Of a DNA stretch of 32,563 nucleotides, positions 7,341-14,868 are shown piece by piece. Location of the stretch: contig DKIV01000046.1 in NCBI GenBank assembly GCA_002454425.1, forward strand, positions 1 to 32,563, read 5' to 3'. This DNA is from Sphingobacteriaceae bacterium UBA6709. Its GTDB lineage: Bacteria; Bacteroidota; Bacteroidia; Sphingobacteriales; Sphingobacteriaceae. Under the pieces are notes generated by a model, which saw only the letters and a list, made by a program, of their open reading frames with translations, was not told the origin of the DNA and ran no database searches. Position 1 is the stretch's first letter. Every line of letters begins with the position of its first letter. The position numbers and the translations under genes are program-made.

Positions 7341-8162
7341 TTAAGCTGATACCAGATCTTCATTTGCGATTTCCTCATAGAAGGAATAATAGTTTTCAAA
7401 GTCTGCGGTAGCGTCATATTCGAGAAGAGGTTTTTCACTCGCCTGAACATATTCGGCAACTTTAGGACTGATAGTAGCGTCAGCGTACACGACAGCATCA
7501 GAATAAGATATAGCACCAATGTTTAAGGCGTCAATATCAGCATTCTTATAGATTTCTGTGTGCTCGGCAGTCATGCCACCCATAACCGCTTTTCTTGCGA
7601 AGTCGGTGTTCATGGTTTCAGAGAATCCATCTTCGTACACAGAGTAAATAACTCTGGCGCTTTTAAACGCAGGATCATCTTTGTAAGTAGTCTTCAGGTA
7701 AGCAGGAACCAGAGCAGTCATCCAGCCGTGGCAATGTACCACATCAGGCGACCATCCTAATTTCTTTACGGTTTCGATAGCTCCCTTGCAGAAGAAAATT
7801 GTACGTTCGTCATTGTCTTCAAAGAACTTGTCGCTGGCGTCTCTGAAAACTTGTTTGCGCTGAAAATACTCCTCATTGTCAAGAAAATATACCTGCATGC
7901 GTGCGGCAGGTATCGATGCAACTTTAATGATCAACGGATTATCGTTGTCGTCGATGATAATGTTCATCCCTGAAAGACGGATAACTTCGTGCAAGCGGTT
8001 ACGACGTTCGTTAATGTTTCCGAAACGTGGCATGAGGATGCGGATTTCAAATCCTTTGTCCTGCATAGCTTGAGGAAGTTGTCTTGTGATTTCAGCGATC
8101 TTGGTTAACTCGAGGAACGGCGACATCTCGTGGGTAATAAACAGTAATTTCGTTTTTGCCAT
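7341..8162 (-). CDS. Glycogen/starch synthase homologue, N-terminal domain only (probable pseudoenzyme)
   Basis: A 273-aa protein matching the N-terminal Rossmann half of GT5 glycogen synthases (full enzymes are about 480 aa). Matches include the opening FITHEMSPF, a helix LPQAM, PRFGNI, and HCHGWMTALVPAYL, equal to the family's H-x-H-D-W-x-x-x-L-V-P. The C-terminal GT-B half is absent. The N-terminal K-x-G-G motif that binds ADP-glucose is replaced by E18-L-T-K21, so synthase activity is unlikely. Start ATG 8162 is preferred to a TTG two codons upstream. It has a consensus promoter and its own terminator, and is divergent from panC. Databases label such Bacteroidota proteins glycogen synthase; the real role is unknown. 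Confidence 0.85.
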   Translation of the reverse strand: MAKTKLLFITHEMSPFLELTKIAEITRQLPQAMQDKGFEIRILMPRFGNINERRNRLHEVIRLSGMNIIIDDNDNPLIIKVASIPAARMQVYFLDNEEYFQRKQVFRDASDKFFEDNDERTIFFCKGAIETVKKLGWSPDVVHCHGWMTALVPAYLKTTYKDDPAFKSARVIYSVYEDGFSETMNTDFARKAVMGGMTAEHTEIYKNADIDALNIGAISYSDAVVYADATISPKVAEYVQASEKPLLEYDATADFENYYSFYEEIANEDLVSA

Positions 8163-8201
8163 CTCCAAATGTTAAATGTTAAAGAATAGAATTTGGGACT
8201 G

Positions 8202-8232
8202 CAAATATACTCATTATCTATAAATGTATCAA
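8202..8232 (-). promoter_or_regulatory. Promoter of the glycogen-synthase homologue
   Basis: On the minus strand TTG (8230-8232), a 20-nt spacer, then TATATTTG (8202-8209): an exact Bacteroidota -33/-7 pair. The transcript would start near 8195, about 33 nt before the ATG. Confidence 0.7.
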
Positions 8233-8248
8233 TGATTTATGTAATGTT

Positions 8249-8280
8249 CTTGCATATTTTTTAGGGAATCAGCAACTTTG
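8249..8280 (+). promoter_or_regulatory. Candidate panC promoter
   Basis: CTTG at 8249-8252, a 20-nt spacer and CAACTTTG at 8273-8280, which differs from TAnnTTTG only in the first base. The predicted start near 8288 leaves about 40 nt before the TTG start of panC. It is back-to-back with the minus promoter, 16 bp apart. Confidence 0.5.
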
Positions 8281-8326
8281 CGGAAATTATTCGATGTCAT
8301 TTGAGGCATTCTTTTAATAGGAAAAA

Positions 8327-9163
8327 TTGAAAGTAATTAAGACAAAATCAGGCTTGTCCGCAGCAGTGGATGAGCTGAAGCGACAAGGCAAAAAAATTGG
8401 ATTTGTGCCTACCATGGGTGCTCTTCACGCCGGCCATTTGTCGCTGATCGCTACGGCCCGCCAGCAATCGGATGTGGTGGTGGCAAGCATCTTCGTAAAC
8501 CCTACGCAGTTTAATGATCCTGCCGACCTTGAACGTTATCCGCGCCCGGTGGAGGCTGATATCGCGAAGCTTGAATCCGCGTCATGCGACATTCTCTTCT
8601 TGCCGGCTGTAGACGAAATGTATGCGCCTGGAGAGAGCTGGCATATCGAGCTTGGTACGCTTGAGCGTCTTCTGGAAGGAAGTTCAAGACCGGGGCATTA
8701 TCAGGGCGTAACTCAGGTAGTGTTTAAGTTATTTGACTTGGTGAAGCCGGATCTGGCTTTTTTCGGACAGAAGGACTTTCAACAGGTGATGATCCTGATT
8801 AAGATGGTGGAACAGCTACGCATTCCGGTACAGATCGTCATGTGTCCTATTGTCAGAGAAGATGACGGGCTGGCATTAAGTTCAAGAAATATTCATCTTT
8901 CAGGACAGGAAAGAAAACAGGCACTAGCTTTGCACAGCATATTACAGCAGACAAAGGCGCGCTTTGCAGAGTTGTCGGTTGAAGAGCTGGAACTCCAGGG
9001 CCGTGAAGCCCTGAGGCTGGCACCCGGGGTGGCATTAGACTATTTTGTTGTTTGTAAGCAGTCGGATCTCAGCACAGCACAAAGCAAAGAGGAGCCTTTG
9101 GTGGCTCTCGTAGCGGCAAGTGTAGGAACTACTCGTCTTATAGATAACATGATATTGAACTAA
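8327..9163 (+). CDS. panC: Pantothenate synthetase (pantoate--beta-alanine ligase)
   Basis: Joins pantoate and beta-alanine using ATP to make pantothenate, the coenzyme A precursor. 278 aa, standard length. Visible motifs are PTMGALHAGHLSLI (the HxGH-type nucleotide site), SIFVNPTQFN, FFGQKDFQQ and REDDGLALSSRN. The start codon is TTG: an in-frame stop (TAG at 8318) lies three codons upstream, and the next ATG would remove part of the first strand. It is followed 100 nt later by panD, which supplies beta-alanine, so the two genes serve the same pathway. No panB is seen in the window. Confidence 0.97.
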   Translation: MKVIKTKSGLSAAVDELKRQGKKIGFVPTMGALHAGHLSLIATARQQSDVVVASIFVNPTQFNDPADLERYPRPVEADIAKLESASCDILFLPAVDEMYAPGESWHIELGTLERLLEGSSRPGHYQGVTQVVFKLFDLVKPDLAFFGQKDFQQVMILIKMVEQLRIPVQIVMCPIVREDDGLALSSRNIHLSGQERKQALALHSILQQTKARFAELSVEELELQGREALRLAPGVALDYFVVCKQSDLSTAQSKEEPLVALVAASVGTTRLIDNMILN

Positions 9164-9251
9164 AAAGCGCGACAGAGGGGCTTGAGGCGATCGTTAATAT
9201 GTGATCTTCGTCTTATTCCCTTATAATTAATCTGTTCGGTTTATTTTTTTA

Positions 9252-9259
9252 TAATTTTG
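9252..9259 (+). promoter_or_regulatory. Candidate -7 box just before panD
   Basis: TAATTTTG fits TAnnTTTG and ends 4 nt before the panD ATG at 9264. If used, the mRNA would start at or next to the start codon and be leaderless. No good -33 box was found, so readthrough from panC is the alternative. Confidence 0.3.
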
Positions 9260-9263
9260 CACC

Positions 9264-9614
9264 ATGATTATTCAGGTTTTAAAATCGAAGATACATAGGG
9301 TTAGAGTAACGCAGGCCGAGCTTAACTATGTGGGAAGTATCACGATTGACGAAGATTTGATCGATGCCGCTAATATTATTCCCAATGAGAAAGTTCAGGT
9401 GGTGAATAATAACAACGGCGCCCGTTTTGAGACATACGTCATTAAGGGAGAACGCGGTTCGGGCATTGTTTGCCTGAATGGCTCTTGCGCCCGGCTCGCG
9501 CAGGTGGGAGATACGGTGATCATCATGTCTTACGGTTCTCTGCCAATGGATGAGGCCAGGAGCTATACGCCGATACTCGTTTTTCCAGATGATAATAACC
9601 ACCTCATAAAATAG
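9264..9614 (+). CDS. panD: Aspartate 1-decarboxylase
   Basis: Decarboxylates L-aspartate to beta-alanine for pantothenate synthesis. 116 aa. It is made as an inactive chain that cuts itself between Gly24 and Ser25 to form a pyruvoyl group; here Y22-V-G24-S25 sits exactly at that position, which also confirms the ATG start. Other family features are KIHRVRVTQAELNYVGS at the front and NGARFETYVI and LNGSCARLAQVGD later. Its neighbour panC uses the product. A strong terminator follows, closing the panC-panD unit. Confidence 0.97.
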   Translation: MIIQVLKSKIHRVRVTQAELNYVGSITIDEDLIDAANIIPNEKVQVVNNNNGARFETYVIKGERGSGIVCLNGSCARLAQVGDTVIIMSYGSLPMDEARSYTPILVFPDDNNHLIK

Positions 9615-9636
9615 GTTTTTAGAGAAGCGACATATT

Positions 9637-9674
9637 AAAGGTCTGTACTACCCGGGTGGTACAGACCTTTTTGT
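9637..9674 (+). terminator. Intrinsic terminator after panD
   Basis: Arms 9637-9653 and 9654-9670 pair over 17 positions with a single T-G wobble. The stem is centred on CCCGGG and runs into a T-run at 9668-9672. Confidence 0.92.
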
Positions 9675-9785
9675 TGTTATATGGTGGTTTTTCCTGGGTT
9701 GGCCTAAACAATTCGTTTTCGGCATTGTAATGTTCTTGAGTATTTCTTCTGCAAAGCTTTCGTAGTTCTGTCATTACTTTGAGCC

Positions 9786-9793
9786 TACCTTTG
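9786..9793 (+). promoter_or_regulatory. Candidate -7 box for the TlpA-M1 operon
   Basis: TACCTTTG matches TAnnTTTG. The transcript would begin near 9801, about 60 nt before the ATG at 9860. No clear -33 TTG at the right distance. It overlaps a possible TTG start at 9779, which is therefore rejected. Confidence 0.4.
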
Positions 9794-9859
9794 CGCAGTG
9801 TAATTATTTTCAGATATTGCCGGCTGGATTTCTTGAATAAATATTATTATAATTTGTCT

Positions 9860-11137
9860 ATGAACAAGTGGAACGGGATGTCGCTGATGTCAGGGAAGCT
9901 GGCCGCCAATGGTTACGCCCTAATTTTCGCGCTGAGTTGCGTGATATCTGGATTGTTGTCATGTTCTAATCCCTCAAGCCTTGATAATGGCGTTTGGCGG
10001 GCCACCCTTAAGACGGCTTCGGGTCCGGAAATTCCATTTAATTTTGAGGTTGCCGACTCGGCGGGGGCGAAGTTCCTGTATGTCATTAATGCTGCTGAAC
10101 GACTGCGTGTAGACAGTGTGAAAGTGAGTCGGGATTCTGTATTTATCAGGATGCCTCTATTTGATTCGGAGATACGTGCTGCCCTGAACGGCAAAAGTAT
10201 GCAGGGTAAATGGATAAAGCATCGTGTGACTGGGGATGTGGCCATGGATTTTAACGCGGAAGCAGGACAAAGTAAACGCTTCATGATGGAGGAGGAGACC
10301 AAGCCCTCGGCGAGTGTTGATGGCCGTTGGTCTGCGACTTTTGTGAGCGGAGATGGTAAGGATACCACGGTTGCGGTGGCCGAATTTAAACAGCAGGGAT
10401 CTCGCGTTAGCGGGTCATTTCTTACCACTACCGGAGATTTTAGGTTTCTTGACGGGGTGATCAGCAATAAGAAACTTTTTTTATCGACGTTTGACGGTTC
10501 GCATGCTTCGTTGTTTACGGCCTCTGTTGATGGCGATAATATCCGGGATGGAAAGTTTTATGCCGGTTTTTCGTCTGTAGATAACTGGACGGCACGTCGG
10601 GATGCTAAGGCTATGTTGCCTGACGCGTATAGTCTTACTACTTTGAAGCCGGGCTATAGTACCATTGATTTTTCCTTTCCTGATCTTGACGGCAAGAAAG
10701 TGTCGCTGTCCGATGCCCGTTTTAAGAATAAAGTAGTGGTATTACAGTTTCTGGGTTCGTGGTGCCCCAATTGTATGGATGAAACAGCTTTTATGGTTCC
10801 TTTTTACAATAAATATCATGATAAGGGCTTTGAGGTAATCGGCCTGGCGTACGAGCGTACCGAAGATCCTGTACGTTCGGCGAAAAGTGTTTCGGAGTTA
10901 AGAGACCGGTACAAAATCTCATACCCCTTGTTGCTTACAGGTTTTACGCCAAAGGATGCGCTGAAAAGTATGCCGGCATTGAATAACTATGTGGCGTTTC
11001 CGACAAGTATTATTATTGACAAGCAGGGGAAAGTACGGAAAATTCATACAGGATTTAATGGCCCCGGTACCGGACGTCATTATGATGAATTTGTATCGTC
11101 ATTCACCGCTACAATAGATTCTTTACTAGGAGAGTGA
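9860..11137 (+). CDS. TlpA-like thioredoxin-fold lipoprotein
   Basis: A 425-aa predicted periplasm-facing lipoprotein thiol-disulfide oxidoreductase. The signal peptide ends in lipobox LLSC. Two beta-rich segments (about residues 45-145 and 150-255) follow, reminiscent of the non-catalytic N-terminal domains common in Bacteroidota TlpA proteins. The C-terminal thioredoxin domain has WCPNC (Cys302 and Cys305), then a TlpA-type helix (MDETAFMVPFYNKYH) and the cis-Pro strand in FPTSIIID. The start was set at ATG 9860 because a -7 promoter box covers the upstream TTG frame. It is 25 nt ahead of an M1 peptidase gene and probably cotranscribed. Likely partners are periplasmic proteins needing disulfide reduction. 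Confidence 0.88.
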   Translation: MNKWNGMSLMSGKLAANGYALIFALSCVISGLLSCSNPSSLDNGVWRATLKTASGPEIPFNFEVADSAGAKFLYVINAAERLRVDSVKVSRDSVFIRMPLFDSEIRAALNGKSMQGKWIKHRVTGDVAMDFNAEAGQSKRFMMEEETKPSASVDGRWSATFVSGDGKDTTVAVAEFKQQGSRVSGSFLTTTGDFRFLDGVISNKKLFLSTFDGSHASLFTASVDGDNIRDGKFYAGFSSVDNWTARRDAKAMLPDAYSLTTLKPGYSTIDFSFPDLDGKKVSLSDARFKNKVVVLQFLGSWCPNCMDETAFMVPFYNKYHDKGFEVIGLAYERTEDPVRSAKSVSELRDRYKISYPLLLTGFTPKDALKSMPALNNYVAFPTSIIIDKQGKVRKIHTGFNGPGTGRHYDEFVSSFTATIDSLLGE

Positions 11138-11162
11138 TTACCTATATTTTTAACATTTACTA

Positions 11163-13271
11163 ATGGAATATAAAATCAGACACTGTCTGTGTTTTTTGTT
11201 GATTTTGGCGCTGGGCGCGTGTTCCCCTAAAAGAAAGGTGGTGATAGACCCGGTGACAATAAGTGCTTTGAAGCCTGGTGCGCATGTGTATCGTGGCGCG
11301 TATACCCGTTTTTCGGATATCTTACATACAAGGCTGGATTTGCGCCTGAATTTTGACAGCTCGGAGGTGTATGGTAAAGCTTATATCAAAGCAAAGCCCT
11401 GGTTTAAGCCGTCGGATTCATTGGTGCTTGACGCCAAGGGAATGGCGATTGAGCAGGTGGCGCTCTCTGATAATGGAGACCTGAAGCCTTTAAGGTTTGA
11501 TTACAAAAATAATAAGCTTCGGATAACGCTGGATCGGCAGTACTCTAACAAAGATACTTATACGGTGTATGTTCAATACGTGGCACGACCTTCAAAGCTT
11601 GTTGTAGGGAAAGATATCGGTTCGCCTGGGGATCGCGGATTTTATTTTGTAAATACGGAGGATTCTACCGGTACTGCAGGTCAGCAGTTCTGGACACAGG
11701 GGGAGACAGAATGTAATTCATCATGGTTTCCGACGATCAACGATACGCAGGAGAAGATGACGCAGGAGATCAGTATTACGGTGCCGTCGCGTATGGTCAC
11801 CTTATCAAATGGCGTGCTTGACTTTTCTTCGGAGAATGGTGATGGGACGCGCACAGATACCTGGCTACAGGATAAGCCACATTCCACCTATCTGACGATG
11901 GTTGCTGGGGGAGATTTTCAAATTGTAAAGGATGAATGGCAGGGCAAGGAGGTTAGTTATTATATGGAGCCGAAGTTCGCCGGAAACGCGCGCATGATAT
12001 TCGGCAAGACTCCTGAGATGATCGGCTTTTTCTCAAAGTTAACGGGCGTAAAGTATCCATGGGATAAGTATTCCCAGATAGTGGTAAGGAACTTTTATGG
12101 AGGAGCCATGGAGAACACCAGTGCTTCAGTTTTCTACGAGGGTATGAATATGAGCGCTGAACAGTACCAGGACAACTCAAATGAAGATATTATATCACAT
12201 GAGCTGTTTCATCATTGGTTTGGGGATCTGGCAACGGCGCGTTCCTGGTCGAACCTTCCGCTGAATGAGTCATTTGCTACCTATGGAGAGTACTTGTGGC
12301 GCGAGCATAAATATGGGCGGGAAGTTGCTGATGAACTTGGCTGGTCAGATCAGCAGAAATATCTGCATACGGAAACGGCACGTGATCTGGATCTTATTCG
12401 CTATAATTACGCGGACAGGGAGCAGATGTTTGACGTGGTTTCGTATCAGAAAGGGGGCCGCGTATTGCATATGCTCCGCTATGTATTGGGTGATGACTTG
12501 TTTTTTAAGGGTATGAATATTTACCTGAAAAACGGATCTTATAAAGCCACCGAACTGAGTGACTTGCGTAAGGCTTTTGAGGAGGTTAGCGGTCAGGACC
12601 TGAACTGGTTTTTCAATGAATGGTTTCTCGCATGCGGCCATCCGGTATTCAAGATAAATTCTACATATGACGCGTCTTCATCTATGGTGACACTCAAGGT
12701 GGATCAGACGCAGGATCTCGGAAAATATCCTTTGTATAGAATGCCTGTAAAAGTCGATATCTACGTTGGTGACTCCGTGCAACATCGTTCTATTATTGTG
12801 AGCAAAGCAAGTCAGGAGTTCCGCTTTGCGGTAAAAAGTGCGCCCGCTCTTGTTAATTTTGATGCCGATAAATACCTGCTCGCCGAAAAAGAAGAGAATA
12901 AGACTGTGGCTGAGTATGCTTTTCAATATGATCACGCACCTTTATTCGTAGATAGGATGGAGGCGCTGAAGGCGCTCGCTACAGCACCTGCTATAGAGAT
13001 AAGCAGCACTTTTGCGGCAGCGCTGGGAGATAAGAACTGGGCATTGCGAAAAGAGGCATTAGGTATGGTGGGACGTTTTAGCGGAGAAGGGCGTGAGTCG
13101 TTCTACGATCGCATAAAGGTCATGGCGCTGAAGGACGAAAATCCTCATGTGCGCGCTGCGGCGGTACGTCAGATACGGGTGTTTTATTCAAAGAAGGATA
13201 ATAAGAGTTTTTTTGAACAAGTAGCGGCGGATAAGTCGCCCTCAGTAAAATACGCGTTGACAGACAGGTAA
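11163..13271 (+). CDS. M1 family aminopeptidase, lipoprotein
   Basis: A 702-aa zinc metallopeptidase that would remove N-terminal residues from peptides outside the inner membrane. The signal peptide ends in lipobox LGAC. The M1 signature is complete: GGAMENTSA (exopeptidase motif), H346-E-L-F-H350, and the third zinc ligand E369 after 18 residues (in LNESFATYGEY). The N-terminal beta domain precedes it. A C-terminal part from about residue 590 looks like HEAT-type helical repeats (DKNWALRKEALGMVG, ENPHVRAAAVRQIR). It follows the TlpA-like gene by 25 nt, so the two are likely one operon. It is probably nutritional or involved in peptide turnover. Confidence 0.95.
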   Translation: MEYKIRHCLCFLLILALGACSPKRKVVIDPVTISALKPGAHVYRGAYTRFSDILHTRLDLRLNFDSSEVYGKAYIKAKPWFKPSDSLVLDAKGMAIEQVALSDNGDLKPLRFDYKNNKLRITLDRQYSNKDTYTVYVQYVARPSKLVVGKDIGSPGDRGFYFVNTEDSTGTAGQQFWTQGETECNSSWFPTINDTQEKMTQEISITVPSRMVTLSNGVLDFSSENGDGTRTDTWLQDKPHSTYLTMVAGGDFQIVKDEWQGKEVSYYMEPKFAGNARMIFGKTPEMIGFFSKLTGVKYPWDKYSQIVVRNFYGGAMENTSASVFYEGMNMSAEQYQDNSNEDIISHELFHHWFGDLATARSWSNLPLNESFATYGEYLWREHKYGREVADELGWSDQQKYLHTETARDLDLIRYNYADREQMFDVVSYQKGGRVLHMLRYVLGDDLFFKGMNIYLKNGSYKATELSDLRKAFEEVSGQDLNWFFNEWFLACGHPVFKINSTYDASSSMVTLKVDQTQDLGKYPLYRMPVKVDIYVGDSVQHRSIIVSKASQEFRFAVKSAPALVNFDADKYLLAEKEENKTVAEYAFQYDHAPLFVDRMEALKALATAPAIEISSTFAAALGDKNWALRKEALGMVGRFSGEGRESFYDRIKVMALKDENPHVRAAAVRQIRVFYSKKDNKSFFEQVAADKSPSVKYALTDR

Positions 13272-13313
13272 TTAGTGATGTTGGTTGCTCGTGTTGTGCT
13301 TTTTTAATCGTAC

Positions 13314-13347
13314 CTTGTATAGCTGTTCTTGAAGGGATTTACATTTG
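13314..13347 (+). promoter_or_regulatory. Candidate promoter of the SnoaL-like gene
   Basis: CTTG at 13314-13317 and TACATTTG at 13340-13347, a full -7 match, with a 22-nt spacer that is slightly long. The predicted start is about 13354, only a few bases before the ATG at 13359. Confidence 0.4.
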
Positions 13348-13358
13348 ATTAAATAGCT

Positions 13359-13802
13359 ATGACCAGAATCTGTCTTTTCCTTTTATTATCTGTTTCTTTC
13401 TTTAGCGGCTGTACATCTTCAGAAGGAAGTCGCGTAGCAGACAATGTAAATCTCGTAAAGCGATATTTTGATACTTTTAATGCACATGACTGGCAAGGTC
13501 TGGGAGACTTATATTCAGATAGTGTAGCCATTAAGGATCCTGCGGAGGGGAAAGCCATGGTGCGACGTTCGCGAAGTCAGTTGGTAGAAAAGTATGCTGC
13601 TTTGGGGAGGATTTTTCCGGATTTGAAAGACAAGGTGCAGTCAATATATCCATCGGGGGATGATAAAGTAATTGTTGAGTTTGTGTCGCAGGGGATGTCC
13701 GGGGATAAGGTGCCGCTCGATCTGCCTATATGTACCATCTTTATTGTGAAGGCTGGTAAGATTTGCGGTGACTATACATATTACGATAATTCACAGGATT
13801 AA
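13359..13802 (+). CDS. SnoaL-like (NTF2 fold) lipoprotein
   Basis: A 147-aa small lipoprotein: signal peptide MTRICLFLLLSVSFFSGC with lipobox FSGC, then a domain of about 120 residues. The pattern VKRYFDTFNAHDWQGLGDLYSDSVAIKDPAEG is typical of SnoaL/ester-cyclase-like NTF2 proteins, which form a cone-shaped pocket for small molecules. Catalytic identity cannot be read from sequence; many such proteins have no known substrate. It stands alone, 87 nt after the M1 peptidase and with its own -7 box, and converges on the holin-like gene. No terminator was seen between them. Confidence 0.75.
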   Translation: MTRICLFLLLSVSFFSGCTSSEGSRVADNVNLVKRYFDTFNAHDWQGLGDLYSDSVAIKDPAEGKAMVRRSRSQLVEKYAALGRIFPDLKDKVQSIYPSGDDKVIVEFVSQGMSGDKVPLDLPICTIFIVKAGKICGDYTYYDNSQD

Positions 13803-13864
13803 CGGCACCCTGAAGTCGGGGATATGCTGCCCGCCGGAAATCCGAACAGGCAGAAGTCAGGAGG

Positions 13865-14197
13865 CTATTTAAATATCCCGAAGATCATCTTCACTACCGA
13901 GAGTACTAATGCGAAGATCAGCGCTGAAAAGAATCCGGAGGTGTTGAATCCCGTCATGAAATGATCCACAAGCAGCACCATCAGCACCGAGATGATGAAT
14001 GACATTAAACCCAGGCTGAGCAGATTGATAGGAAAAGTTAGGATGCGAAGGAGGGTTCCTACGGTGGCGTTCGCCAACGCGATGAGAATGCCGGCAGTGA
14101 GTGCTGAAAGAAAGCCGTTTACCTGAACTCCTGGAACGAGAAAGGCGGCAATGCATACCGCGATTCCGATAAATAAAATTTCTATTAAGATACGCAT
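13865..14197 (-). CDS. Phage holin 4-type (DUF, Mycobacterium phage D29-like) small membrane protein
   Basis: A 110-aa protein that is almost entirely membrane: about four hydrophobic segments separated by short turns (IEILFIGIAVCIAAFLVPG, then LTAGILIALANATVG, LLSLGLMSFIISVLMVLLV, and FFSALIFALVLSVVKMIFG). This matches the 'phage holin family' (Phage_holin_4_2), which is common on bacterial chromosomes without a prophage; nothing phage-like is nearby. The start was set at ATG 14197, because the longer frame to 14317 adds a basic non-membrane leader and crosses a -7 box at 14203-14210. Function is unknown; a role in envelope permeability is only speculation. Confidence 0.8.
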   Translation of the reverse strand: MRILIEILFIGIAVCIAAFLVPGVQVNGFLSALTAGILIALANATVGTLLRILTFPINLLSLGLMSFIISVLMVLLVDHFMTGFNTSGFFSALIFALVLSVVKMIFGIFK

Positions 14198-14202
14198 GGC
14201 GA

Positions 14203-14210
14203 CAAATATA
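14203..14210 (-). promoter_or_regulatory. Candidate -7 box of the holin-like gene
   Basis: TATATTTG on the minus strand, an exact TAnnTTTG, ending 5 nt before the ATG at 14197. If used, the mRNA would be leaderless or nearly so. No -33 TTG at the usual distance. Confidence 0.4.
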
Positions 14211-14310
14211 ATGCTAATATGATTACGATTATGGTTTAATAAAAGGTGCGTAGACCCGCGTGAATTGAAAGGAAGGTTGCTGTATAGCAACGCTTTGTAG
14301 ATTTTGAATA

Positions 14311-14342
14311 TTTGCAAATGATGAAATTTTGTTTTACATTTG
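14311..14342 (+). promoter_or_regulatory. Promoter of the rimP-nusA-infB operon
   Basis: TTTG at 14311-14314, 20 nt, then TACATTTG at 14335-14342: an exact Bacteroidota promoter. The predicted transcription start near 14349 places the 17-bp hairpin at 14351-14389 directly at the mRNA 5' end. Confidence 0.72.
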
Positions 14343-14350
14343 CATCAAAC

Positions 14351-14389
14351 AAAGAAAAGAGGGGACAAATTCTGTCCCCTCTTTTCTTT
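14351..14389 (+). promoter_or_regulatory. Terminator-like hairpin in the rimP leader
   Basis: 17 perfect base pairs (14351-14367 with 14373-14389) around a 5-nt loop AATTC. The stem bottom is A/G-rich on the left and T/C-rich on the right, ending in CTTTTCTTTT. It sits between the promoter and the rimP ATG at 14402. No gene ends here: the upstream neighbour is divergent. It is therefore a leader element, either an attenuator or a 5' stabilising stem. Confidence 0.75.
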
Positions 14390-14401
14390 TAGCAGTACAT
14401 T

Positions 14402-14866
14402 ATGAACGTAGAGCAAAGAGTGAGGGAATTGGTTGATGAGAAGATCGCTGACCGTCCCGATTTGTTTATTGTGGATATTACAATGCATTCCAACGGGAAG
14501 CTTATTATTCTGCTAGATGGAGATAAAGGTGTGGAGATTGCTGATTGTGTAGCTGTGAGTCGGCACGTAGGCTTTCATTTAGAGGAAGAGAATGTAATTG
14601 AAACGGCGTATAATCTTGAGGTATCATCACCGGGTATTGATACGCCATTGAAGAGTGAGCGTCAGTACGCTAAGAACATTGGTCGTTCATTGTCGCTTAA
14701 AATGAATGACGGCACGAAGCGGGAAGGGAAACTGTTGTCGGTAAACGCAACGGAAATTCTCGTTGAAGAGCAGATTAAGGAAAAAGGAAAGAAAGCACAG
14801 CTTGTAGAGAACACGATTCCTTTTGGTGATATAACAGAAGCAAAGGTTTTAATTTCATTTAAATAG
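14402..14866 (+). CDS. rimP: Ribosome maturation factor RimP
   Basis: Assists late assembly of the 30S ribosomal subunit. 154 aa, typical. The family signature EVSSPGIDTPL is present, followed by the short SH3-like C-terminal domain (GRSLSLKMNDGTKREGKLLSV). It is the first gene of the classical rimP-nusA-infB operon, with 2 nt between its stop and the nusA ATG. It is preceded by a consensus promoter and a strong leader hairpin. Confidence 0.96.
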   Translation: MNVEQRVRELVDEKIADRPDLFIVDITMHSNGKLIILLDGDKGVEIADCVAVSRHVGFHLEEENVIETAYNLEVSSPGIDTPLKSERQYAKNIGRSLSLKMNDGTKREGKLLSVNATEILVEEQIKEKGKKAQLVENTIPFGDITEAKVLISFK

Positions 14867-14868
14867 AA

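Noticed and set aside
7285..7341. Possibility that the short glycogen-synthase gene is a frameshifted full-length gene
   Set aside because: Its stop is followed within about 20 nt by a strong terminator and then the LOG gene, so there is no C-terminal domain to recover in another frame.
13865..14197. Prophage remnant suggested by the phage-holin-family protein
   Set aside because: No other phage gene, integrase or attachment repeat is nearby; this family is common on chromosomes without phage.
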